Part shown: positions 16,540-23,160 of the stretch, one piece after another
Layout: each line of letters opens with the position of its first letter
Position numbering within the stretch: position 1 is the stretch's first letter
DNA from: Streptomyces sp. MUM 203J
GTDB lineage: Bacteria > Actinomycetota > Actinomycetes > Streptomycetales > Streptomycetaceae
Reading direction: 5' to 3'
Assembly (NCBI RefSeq): GCF_022414595.1
Contig: NZ_JADWYO010000019.1
Location: 1 to 64,000, forward strand
Length of the DNA: 64,000 bases
The notes under the pieces: model-generated
The model's input: only the letters and a program-made list of their open reading frames with translations
Database searches by the model: none
What the model was told of the DNA's origin: nothing
Program-made: the position numbers and the translations under genes

Positions 16540-17859
16540 ATGAAGATGACCGTCATCGGCTGCGGTTACCTCGGCGCCACCCACGCCGCTTGCATGGCCG
16601 AGCTCGGCCACGAGGTCCTGGGCATGAACTCCGACATCGACAAGGTCCACACCCTCAACACCGGCCAGGCCCCCTTCTTCGAACGCGACCTGGACGACCT
16701 CCTCGCCAAGCACACCGCCACCGGCCGCCTGCGCTTCACCGCCTCGTACGCCGAAGCCGCCGAGTTCGCCGAACTCCATTTCATCGGCGTCGGCACCCCG
16801 CAGCAGCCCGGCACGCACGCCTACGACCTGAGCCACCTCTTCGACGCGGCCCACCGGCTTGCCCCGCACCTGAACCGCCCGGCCGTCGTCGCGGTCAAGT
16901 CCACCGTCCCCGTCGGGACCGCCCCCCGGGTCGCCAAGACCTTCCACGAGCACGCACCCGCAGGCGACGCGATCGAGGTCGCCTGGAACCCCGAGTTCCT
17001 CCGCGAGTCGTTCGCCATCGAGGACACACTGCGGCCGGACCGCCTCGTCCTGGGCTTCAACACCGCCAACACCTGGGCAGAGGCCCTGCTGCGGCAGGCG
17101 TTCGCGCAGCTCATCGACGCGGGTACGCCCACGATCGTCACCGACTGGGCCACCGCCGAACTCGCCAAGGGCGCCGCGAACTCCTTCCTCGCCACCAAGA
17201 TCTCCTTCATCAACGCGATGGCCGAGGTCTGCGAGAAGTCCGGCGCCAACGTCGCCGAGCTCGCCGACATCCTCGGGCACGACACCCGCATCGGCCGCCG
17301 CGGAATGCGCCCCGGCCTCGGGTACGGCGGCGGCTGCCTGCCCAAGGACATCCGCGGCTTCATCACCCGCGCCGACGAACTTGACGCCGGGCAGGCCGTC
17401 GGCATCCTCCGCGAAGCCGACACCGTCAACACCCGCCGCCGCCAGCGCGTCATCGACCTCGCCCGTGAGGAACTCGGCTCGGACCTGCGCGGCAAGCGCA
17501 TCGCCGTCTGGGGCGCCGCCTTCAAGCCCGAGACCGACGACATCCGCGACTCCCCCGCCCTCGCCGTCGCCCAGGCCCTCCACGACCTCGGCGCGACCGT
17601 CACCGTCACCGACCCCAAGGCCCTCGACAACGCCCGCAAGCTCCACCCCGAACTCGACTACACCGACGACGCCATCGCCGCCGCCGAAGACGCCGACCTC
17701 CTCCTCCACCTCACCGAGTGGCCCCAGTACACCCACATCACCCCCCACCGCCTCGCCCCCCGCGCCACCACCCCCAAGCTCATCGACGCCCGAGGCACCC
17801 TCAACACCAACGAATGGCACCAGGCCGACTGGCTCACCCGCACCCTCGGCCGCGCCTGA
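16540..17859 (+). CDS. UDP-glucose/GDP-mannose 6-dehydrogenase family protein
   Basis: This 439-residue NAD-dependent enzyme oxidises the C6 hydroxyl of a sugar nucleotide to the uronate in two steps. The N-terminal Rossmann motif is VIGCGYLGATHA. The central segment has NPEFLRESFAIED. The catalytic Cys266 is in GYGGGCLPKD, followed by a C-terminal UDP-binding domain with AAFKPETDDIRDSP. I use the ATG at 16540 because it fits the family N-terminus and follows AAGGGA; an in-frame upstream ATG adds non-homologous residues. It probably supplies UDP-glucuronate for a glycan or glycosylated product. It is cargo of the integrated element. Confidence 0.92.
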   Translation: MKMTVIGCGYLGATHAACMAELGHEVLGMNSDIDKVHTLNTGQAPFFERDLDDLLAKHTATGRLRFTASYAEAAEFAELHFIGVGTPQQPGTHAYDLSHLFDAAHRLAPHLNRPAVVAVKSTVPVGTAPRVAKTFHEHAPAGDAIEVAWNPEFLRESFAIEDTLRPDRLVLGFNTANTWAEALLRQAFAQLIDAGTPTIVTDWATAELAKGAANSFLATKISFINAMAEVCEKSGANVAELADILGHDTRIGRRGMRPGLGYGGGCLPKDIRGFITRADELDAGQAVGILREADTVNTRRRQRVIDLAREELGSDLRGKRIAVWGAAFKPETDDIRDSPALAVAQALHDLGATVTVTDPKALDNARKLHPELDYTDDAIAAAEDADLLLHLTEWPQYTHITPHRLAPRATTPKLIDARGTLNTNEWHQADWLTRTLGRA

Positions 17860-17982
17860 AACGATGCTGCCCCGGGCAGGGCCAACCCGGATACCGAGGT
17901 GGCCCGCCCTCCGGCCTCTCGGGCCTATCGCTGAACAGCCGATGTGCGGGCAGAGAGAGCTCAACTGGGTCGTCAAGGGCGC
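17860..17982. other. short spacer after the dehydrogenase
   Basis: No gene is seen. Base composition shifts here from very GC-rich to AT-richer DNA, marking a change of origin that continues to about 20.8 kb. Confidence 0.4.
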
Positions 17983-18012
17983 TTGACCAACACGGTAATA
18001 CCGATTTAACAT
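17983..18012 (+). promoter_or_regulatory. promoter of the HicB/HTH gene (leaderless)
   Basis: TTGACC (17983-17988) and TAACAT (18007-18012) are 18 bases apart, a good match to the sigma-70/HrdB consensus. The ATG of the next gene is at 18020, where transcription would be expected to begin, and no Shine-Dalgarno lies between. A leaderless transcript is the simplest reading. Confidence 0.6.
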
Positions 18013-18019
18013 CTCACGT

Positions 18020-18412
18020 ATGGAGCTCGCTTCTGAAAACAGGATCTACCGAGTTCAGGCGACCCTAACGGGTCGAGGTTGGCGACTGGACATCCCGGAA
18101 TCGGGAGAGGTGTGGGTGCGTCGATTGACACAGGCAATGAGCACTGCGCGAGACTTCATCGCCGAGAGGACAGAATCCGACCCTAGCTCTGTAAATGTGC
18201 AGCTGGACATTGATCTAGGAACACCACTACAGGGCGACAAAAAGAACGTCGTTGAGGCAGCCCTGGAGGCGCGGCGAGCTCAGGAAAAGTCTTCACAGGC
18301 GCACAAGAAGCTGGTTAGGGATCTAAAGAAGTCGGGCATCTCAGGGGCAGAGATTGCCTTGATCCTTGGCATTTCACGACAGCGCATTTCGCAAATTATG
18401 GCGGAGCGCTAG
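18020..18412 (+). CDS. HicB-like protein with C-terminal helix-turn-helix
   Basis: This 130-residue likely DNA-binding protein has an N-terminal half (YRVQATLTGRGWRLDIPE ... ARDFIAERTESDPSSV) resembling the HicB antitoxin-like fold common in actinomycetes. A charged linker leads to a sigma-70-region-4-like HTH (ISGAEIALILGISRQRISQ). No HicA toxin gene is adjacent, so it is an orphan regulator rather than a proven antitoxin. Codon use is AT-richer than in neighbours, suggesting a different origin. The start is fixed by the promoter position. It is convergent with the first secreted-protein gene across a shared terminator. Confidence 0.7.
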   Translation: MELASENRIYRVQATLTGRGWRLDIPESGEVWVRRLTQAMSTARDFIAERTESDPSSVNVQLDIDLGTPLQGDKKNVVEAALEARRAQEKSSQAHKKLVRDLKKSGISGAEIALILGISRQRISQIMAER

Positions 18413-18433
18413 CTGGAGGGCGTAAACGAAGGA

Positions 18434-18470
18434 GCGCCGGGCAGGCAAGAAAGGAACGCCTGCCCGGCGC
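18434..18470. terminator. bidirectional hairpin terminator
   Basis: A perfect 13-bp stem (GCGCCGGGCAGGC at 18434-18446 with 18458-18470) has an 11-base loop. It lies between two convergent genes. Confidence 0.8.
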
Positions 18471-18475
18471 ATCTG

Positions 18476-18763
18476 TCACTTCATCTCGACTCGCACGCTG
18501 GCCATCTCCCAGGTGCAGTCAGGCGCATACCTGCGCGTGGTCCCGCCACTCTGTGTCCCCCAAGTTCCGTACCTGTCTTGCTCGAAGCTGCATATAGAGA
18601 GCACGCGCCAGGTTCCCGAGCCGGTGCATTCGGCCCAGCCGCCGGTGTTTCCTACGCTGGTCTTGCACGACAGGGCCTGCTCGCCGGCGCTCGCATTCGG
18701 GACGGAAAGCCCGAGCAGCGCAGTGGCACCGACCACTGCGGCGGCGATCCTTCTCTTGTTCAT
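18476..18763 (-). CDS. small secreted protein, paralogue A
   Basis: This 95-residue protein has a clear Sec signal peptide: basic MNKRR, a hydrophobic core and a cleavage site after NASA. The mature part (about 68 residues) has four cysteines in spacing shared with paralogue B at 19156-19443 (CKTSVGN, AECTGSGTW, ICSF, DCTW), so two disulfides are likely. The ATG at 18763 follows GGGGAGGA at good distance; upstream in-frame ATGs lack this. The family is unknown to me. It is divergent from its paralogue and has a strong terminator. It may be an extracellular effector, inhibitor or structural peptide; nothing in the sequence decides. Confidence 0.8.
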   Translation of the reverse strand: MNKRRIAAAVVGATALLGLSVPNASAGEQALSCKTSVGNTGGWAECTGSGTWRVLSICSFEQDRYGTWGTQSGGTTRRYAPDCTWEMASVRVEMK

Positions 18764-19155
18764 TTCTTCCTCCCCAGAAATAGCCGCAAAATGCGGCATG
18801 TACGCAGCATGCATCGACTCCTCCCCACGATCAACCTAAATAACGGCGATGACTTAAAACAAGCCTTTGAGCACTGATCGCAGCCGACAGGGATCGAGGG
18901 CTCACCCTCACAGATCAAGACACTCATGTGACTGATTTACACATGGACACGGCAGGGGCAAAACAGACTTAAGGCGACGTAATGACGCGCAGGCAATCCC
19001 CGGACCTCACGAAGCGATAATCCGGACATGCTTGAGCATCGCGTTCCGAGTCCTGCATGCTTTCAGTCAACATTCGATCTGCGGTAGATCTTGAGTAGGC
19101 GAATGGTGCAGGATCCGTACGTGCCACGCCCTGTGGCCGTCTCTGGGGAGGATGA
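18764..19155. promoter_or_regulatory. divergent intergenic region of the two secreted paralogues
   Basis: These 392 AT-richer bases have no convincing gene. Both flanking genes start right behind CTGGGGAGGA, so the duplicated unit includes the ribosome-binding site. A small hairpin (GCCGCAAAATGCGGC) lies just upstream of paralogue A. No clear pair of promoter boxes could be assigned by eye. Confidence 0.45.
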
Positions 19156-19443
19156 ATGAACAGGCGAAGGATCGCCGCCGCAGTGGTCGGTGCCACTGTT
19201 CTGCTAGGGCTTTCCGTCCCGAATGCGAGCGCCGGCGAGCAGGCCCTGTCGTGTACGACCAGCATGGGGGACACCGGCGGCTGGGCCGAATGCACCGGCT
19301 CGGGAACCTGGCGGGTTAGGTCCATCTGCAGCTGGGCCGACTACGACCGGTATACCCAGTGGATTACCACCACCAAGAAGACCCGTGTCTACGCTTCGGA
19401 CTGCACCTTCAAGATTGTCGATGTCGTTGTCCAGGTGAAGTAG
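19156..19443 (+). CDS. small secreted protein, paralogue B
   Basis: This 95-residue homologue of paralogue A has an almost identical signal peptide (MNRRRIAAAVVGATVLLGLS, cleavage after NASA). The first half of the mature chain is nearly identical (GEQALSC, GGWAECTGSGTWRV), including the first three cysteines, and ICSW aligns with ICSF. The C-terminal third has diverged (TKKTRVYASDCTFKIVDVV). Equal lengths and conserved cysteines show a real gene family with selection on the N-terminal half. It starts at ATG 19156 after GGGGAGGATGA. A perfect 14-bp terminator follows. Function unknown. Confidence 0.82.
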   Translation: MNRRRIAAAVVGATVLLGLSVPNASAGEQALSCTTSMGDTGGWAECTGSGTWRVRSICSWADYDRYTQWITTTKKTRVYASDCTFKIVDVVVQVK

Positions 19444-19485
19444 AAGCCTCAGTTGAGATGGACATCGCATCTCATCAAGTGCAGG

Positions 19486-19518
19486 GCTGGGGCAGAGTGA
19501 AGACCACTCTGCCCCAGC
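19486..19518 (+). terminator. hairpin terminator after paralogue B
   Basis: GCTGGGGCAGAGTG (19486-19499) pairs perfectly with 19505-19518, loop AAGAC, followed by TTTGTG. It has the form of an intrinsic terminator. Confidence 0.82.
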
Positions 19519-19588
19519 TTTGTGACCATCGAGTCGCCGCCCATAATCACCCACCCAATTGATGCATGCACAAGGAGATCAACAACAC

Positions 19589-20776
19589 GTGCCAACCGCT
19601 TCCCTGGCTCGTTCAGAGAGCACATCCCACGGAGCGGCAAGTGCTCCCACGGCACCATTTCCGAGCTCCCTAGCACACGCTATACCTGCGCTTACGATCT
19701 TCATATCGATGAAAATCGTCGGCCTTGCAGCTCTCGGCATTTGGTGTCAGCTGTCCGGAAAGGATGCTCAAGCACTCCTCTCCGAGCGCTGGGATTCACT
19801 ATGGTACGCCCGGGTGGCCGAGCATGGCTATGACTATGTATTGCAGGCCCCAGATGGCCGCCTGCTCTCCAATATGGCCTTCTTTCCCCTGCTTCCGTGG
19901 CTTGAGAAAGGCTTCGCATGGGCCACGCCGCTCAACTACGCCAATGCGGGACTGGCAATCAGCGCTGTGGCATCGATCGCGGCCGCATGGGGAATTTTCA
20001 AAGTCGCCTCCCTCTACAGCACGCGCGTCGCCACTATCTCCGTAAGCCTGTGGGGCGCGTTGCCTGTGGGTATCGTCCAGTCCATGGCGTACAGCGAATC
20101 CCTGTTCGTCGCGCTTGCGGCCTGGGCAATCTACTGCATCGTCTCCGAGCGGTGGATCACTGCCAGTCTACTCGCCGCCCTAGCCGGCCTCACACGTCCA
20201 GTCGGACTGGCCGTGGCATTAGCACTGATCGTCACAGCAGTCATCTCATTCACGCGCTCCTCGCCGCGAGCTCCTCAACGGCTCATATTCCGGCGCATCT
20301 TCGCTTGCCTGCTCGCACCTGCGGGAGCCTCCTCTTACATCCTATGGGTCGGCACCCAGAGGAATGAATTACTGGCCTACCTAGAAATTCAGAAGGAGTG
20401 GGGAAACGGGTTCGACTTCGGCTGGGCATTTTCGCGTTTCGCGGCAAGAAATCTCAGCGGATCCGTTGTTATATCAATAATCGTGCTCGCCCTCATTTTG
20501 GCTCTGGCAGCCTGGCCACATGTAGTCGGGATGAGACAGCTTCCTATTCCCGCGATCTGGGTCTACTCAGCCATCATCACCCTGCTGGCTGTAGGCGCTT
20601 CTGGCTATTTCGGATCCAAGCCACGGCTCCTGATGCCAGCCTTCCCTCTCCTCTTCCCAGTCGCCATCACGCTTGCCAGGAGACGTCCGGGTGTTGTTTG
20701 GGGATCAATCCTCTTGCTCTCGGTGGCCTCTGCTGCCTACGGCGCCTCCTGGCTCAATGGGTCAGGGCCTCCGTGA
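19589..20776 (+). CDS. PIG-V-like polytopic membrane protein (putative mannosyltransferase)
   Basis: This roughly 395-residue integral membrane protein has about nine hydrophobic segments. The early motifs WDSLWYARVAEHGYD and NMAFFPLLPWLEK, followed by AYSESLFVALAAWA, are typical of actinobacterial proteins related to the GPI mannosyltransferase PIG-V, GT-C type enzymes that use a polyprenyl-phosphate sugar. A donor or acceptor cannot be assigned. I favour the GTG at 19589, behind AAGGAG; a TTG/ATG at 19559-19562 is possible. Codon use is clearly foreign: several TTA codons and many A/T third positions. It may glycosylate an exported product of the element. Confidence 0.72.
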   Translation: MPTASLARSESTSHGAASAPTAPFPSSLAHAIPALTIFISMKIVGLAALGIWCQLSGKDAQALLSERWDSLWYARVAEHGYDYVLQAPDGRLLSNMAFFPLLPWLEKGFAWATPLNYANAGLAISAVASIAAAWGIFKVASLYSTRVATISVSLWGALPVGIVQSMAYSESLFVALAAWAIYCIVSERWITASLLAALAGLTRPVGLAVALALIVTAVISFTRSSPRAPQRLIFRRIFACLLAPAGASSYILWVGTQRNELLAYLEIQKEWGNGFDFGWAFSRFAARNLSGSVVISIIVLALILALAAWPHVVGMRQLPIPAIWVYSAIITLLAVGASGYFGSKPRLLMPAFPLLFPVAITLARRRPGVVWGSILLLSVASAAYGASWLNGSGPP

Positions 20777-20926
20777 TGACAGCCAGCAGACCGCCCGCAA
20801 TCCGCAGGACACCCGGTCGAGACCGTCGCACCCCATCACCGGCCATCGGTAAAAGCCCAGGTCAGCGACCTGCAGCACCCATCGCCGCAGGTCACCCACA
20901 CGGCCCATTACGAGGAGACCAAGAAA
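20777..20926. other. spacer before the shared terminator
   Basis: No coding frame or attachment-site-like sequence is seen. In particular there is no match to the left arm of a phiC31-type attP. Confidence 0.4.
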
Positions 20927-20968
20927 GCTTCCCGGGGCCAACCGCTACGGCGGTTGGCCCCGGGAAGC
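20927..20968. terminator. 19-bp hairpin with TACG tetraloop
   Basis: A perfect 19-bp stem (20927-20945 with 20950-20968) is closed by C(UACG)G, an extra-stable RNA tetraloop class. It lies between the convergent PIG-V-like gene and the intact pirin and can stop both. Confidence 0.85.
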
Positions 20969-21001
20969 AGGAGCAGGCGGCTCTCTCGACCAATGGGACT
21001 C

Positions 21002-21955
21002 CTAGAACTCCCCTGTAGGAACCTCCCCCAGCCGCCCCGCCTGGAAGTCCTCAAACGCCTGGACCAGTTCGGCATGGCTGTTCATCACGAACGGCCCGTA
21101 GTGCGCCATCGGCTCCCGGATCGGCAGGCCCCCGAGCAGGACCACCTCGAAGTTGGCGCTGCGGGAGTCCTGGCCATCGGCCGCGCGGATGGTCAGCGAA
21201 TCGCCGTCGCCGAAGACAACCGACTGCCCCATCCCGAAGGGCCTCCGCTCCGCGCCTGCGAAGCCCCGGCCCGCGAGGCCGTACGCCAGGGCGTTGAAGT
21301 CGGGCCGCCAGGGCAGCGTGACCTCGGCACCCGGGTTCACCGAGGCGTGGATCATCGTGATCGGGGTGTGTGTGATGCCGGGGCCTTCGTGTCCGTCCAG
21401 CTCGCCCGCGATGACCCGCACCAGTGCGCCGCCGTCGCCGGAGGTCAGCAGCTTGACGCTGCCACCGCGAATGTCCTGGTAGCGGGGGTCGGTCATCTTG
21501 TCCTTGCCCGGCAGGTTCACCCAGAGCTGCAAGCCATGGAAGAGGCCGCCGGACATGACGAGCTCCTCGGGAGGGGTCTCGATGTGCAGGAGGCCCGAGC
21601 CCGCCGTCATCCACTGCGTGTCCCCGTTGGTGATGGTGCCGCCACCGCCATGGGAGTCCCGGTGCACGAAGGTCCCGTCGATGATGTACGTGACGGTCTC
21701 GAAGCCCCGGTGCGGATGCCAAGGGGTCCCTTTCGGCTCGCCGGCTTCATAGTCGACCTCGCCCATCTGGTCCATCATGATGAACGGGTCCAGGTAGCGG
21801 TAGTCGATCCCGGCGAAGGCCCGGCGCACGGGAAAGCCCTCCCCTTCGAACCCGCTGGGCGCGATGGTCACCGCGCGCACCTTCCGGGCCGGTACGCCGA
21901 GGGGCGCGGAGACGCGCGGCAGGGTGAGCGGGTTCTCGACGGTGACGGCAGGCAT
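21002..21955 (-). CDS. pirin-family protein (intact copy)
   Basis: This 317-residue bicupin belongs to the pirin/quercetin-2,3-dioxygenase-like iron proteins. The metal ligands are expected in HPHRGFET (His80, His82) and GSGLLHIE; the C-terminal cupin ends with PIREPMAHYGPFVMN. The ATG at 21955 has an ideal GGAGG five bases upstream. A phiC31-type attB lies inside the gene at codon 75 and is uninterrupted. The part from that codon to the end duplicates, with about 20% protein divergence, the truncated copy at 10898-11647. The gene therefore either carries a replacement 3' part or was restored by recombination. Confidence 0.92.
   Translation of the reverse strand: MPAVTVENPLTLPRVSAPLGVPARKVRAVTIAPSGFEGEGFPVRRAFAGIDYRYLDPFIMMDQMGEVDYEAGEPKGTPWHPHRGFETVTYIIDGTFVHRDSHGGGGTITNGDTQWMTAGSGLLHIETPPEELVMSGGLFHGLQLWVNLPGKDKMTDPRYQDIRGGSVKLLTSGDGGALVRVIAGELDGHEGPGITHTPITMIHASVNPGAEVTLPWRPDFNALAYGLAGRGFAGAERRPFGMGQSVVFGDGDSLTIRAADGQDSRSANFEVVLLGGLPIREPMAHYGPFVMNSHAELVQAFEDFQAGRLGEVPTGEF
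21708..21760. other. intact attB-like site in the second pirin
   Basis: GGTGCGGATGCCAAGGGG, then TCCCTTTCGGCTCGCC, corresponds codon by codon to the phiC31 attB in the S. coelicolor pirin gene (from memory). The TTT at 21731-21733 aligns with the core at attL. Both arms are attB-like; neither resembles attP. It is therefore not a normal attR. Confidence 0.7.
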
Positions 21956-22157
21956 GGAGACCTCCAGGGCTGGTGTGTCCTGAGCCCAGATTAGTTGAAA
22001 CCTGAACTTCCTGTCATGGGGAACGTATGTGCTGCGTTCAGCATTCCGGGGGAGACAGGGCCGCCGGTCACTACCCGCGTCACCACCCTCCGGGTACGGG
22101 CAGGGCAGAGGCATACGAGCGCTCGGGTGAGAGCTACGCCCAGAAGGTCGGCACGGT
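21956..22157. other. upstream region of pirin
   Basis: No gene is supported here. It contains the pirin leader and leads into the PIN pseudogene on the plus strand. A frame ending ...YERSGESYAQ before the PIN start could be the tail of a lost antitoxin, but this is too weak to call. Confidence 0.3.
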
Positions 22158-22541
22158 GTCGTGCTGCTCGACGGCGAGGGGCTGAGCAGGCTCGTGCACA
22201 GGGATCCGGAGGTGCCGGGCCTGGTCCGCACGGCTCAGGCCAGGGACGGCCCGGTGGCGATCAGCAGTCCGACGCCCACCTAGGCGTGCCACGCACGGGG
22301 GGAGGCGGCGCGCTTCCGCCACGTCGCATCCCGTCCGGAGGCTCTCCCCGTGACCGACACGATCACAGGGGACGCCATCGGTCTGCTCAGAGACGCCGGC
22401 CTGCGCGGCCACAAGTGCGCGGTCGTCGCGGCCACAGCCCTGAACCGTCCGAAGCCGCGCGTCATCGTCACATCCGACATCGACGACATGAGCAGGCGCT
22501 GCGGCACCATGGTGCGTACCGTGCGCGTGCAGGCCCCCCGG
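22158..22541 (+). pseudogene. PIN-domain (VapC-like) toxin with in-frame stop
   Basis: One frame reads like a PIN-domain ribonuclease from end to end: LLDGEGLSRLVHRDPEVPGL near the start, then after a TAG at 22281-22283 GLLRDAGLRGHKCAVVAATA, PRVIVTSDIDDMSRRCG and VRTVRV. The acidic residues expected around the conserved GHK and TSD segments are partly changed (CAVVA where YAIDA is usual), consistent with decay. No complete antitoxin is recognisable upstream. It is probably a remnant of a toxin-antitoxin pair next to the integration locus. Confidence 0.6.
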
Positions 22542-22624
22542 CAGAGCGGCGGGTCCCCGCCCGAGAACCCCGAGGCGCGCCGCCCGCCCACGGGCACCGG
22601 GCCCGGACACGGGCCCCGGCGTCC

Positions 22625-23077
22625 CTACCCGTACATCCTCCGCATCGCGAAGTCGACCATCTCCTCGACCGCCTTCGCGTCGAAGACGATCCGGTGGTCG
22701 CCCTCCATGTCCAGGACGAAGCCGTAGCCCGTGGGCAGCAGGTCCAGCACCTCCGCGCCGGTGATCACGAAGTACTTGGACTCCTTGCCGGCGTACCGCC
22801 GCAGCTGCTTGAGCGTGGAGAACATCGGGATGACCGGCTGCTGGGTGTTGTGCAGCGCCAGGAACCCGGGGTTGTCACCACGCGGGCAGTAGATCTTGGA
22901 CGTCGCGAAGATCTGCTGGAAGTCCTCGGACGACAGCGACCCGGTCGTGAACGCGCGCACCGCGTCCGCGAGCGACGGCGGCGACGGCTCCGGGTACAGC
23001 GGGGGCTGCTGCCCGTATCCCTGCTGCGGCGGGGCGTACTGCTGCTGGGCACCCGGGGTCTGCTCGTAGCCGTACAT
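22625..23077 (-). CDS. SseB-family protein with Gln/Pro/Tyr-rich N-terminus
   Basis: This is a 150-residue cytoplasmic protein. The first 33 residues are low-complexity (QQQYAPPQQGYGQQPP). The rest is an SseB N-terminal domain: FQQIFATSKIYCPRG, PVIPMFSTLKQLRRY, GAEVLDLLPTGYGFVLD. Its molecular role in actinomycetes is not established. It belongs to the conserved chromosomal order beside pirin and so marks the return to native DNA. The ATG at 23077 precedes the low-complexity leader seen in relatives. Confidence 0.8.
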   Translation of the reverse strand: MYGYEQTPGAQQQYAPPQQGYGQQPPLYPEPSPPSLADAVRAFTTGSLSSEDFQQIFATSKIYCPRGDNPGFLALHNTQQPVIPMFSTLKQLRRYAGKESKYFVITGAEVLDLLPTGYGFVLDMEGDHRIVFDAKAVEEMVDFAMRRMYG

Positions 23078-23160
23078 GTACGCAAGCGTACTGAGTGGCC
23101 CCGGCCCGTCGTGACCACGTCCGGCTGACGCGGGCTGACGGGCCGGGCCCTCGGCCCGCG

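Noticed and set aside
17957..17985. CTCAACTGGG... as the missing left arm of attP
   Set aside because: Only a short resemblance to CCCCAACTGGGG with no matching core or inverted partner; it could be chance.
22350..22727. Plus-strand frame from 22350 as an independent gene
   Set aside because: Its first part is the C-terminal half of the PIN pseudogene; the rest is antisense to the SseB-like gene.
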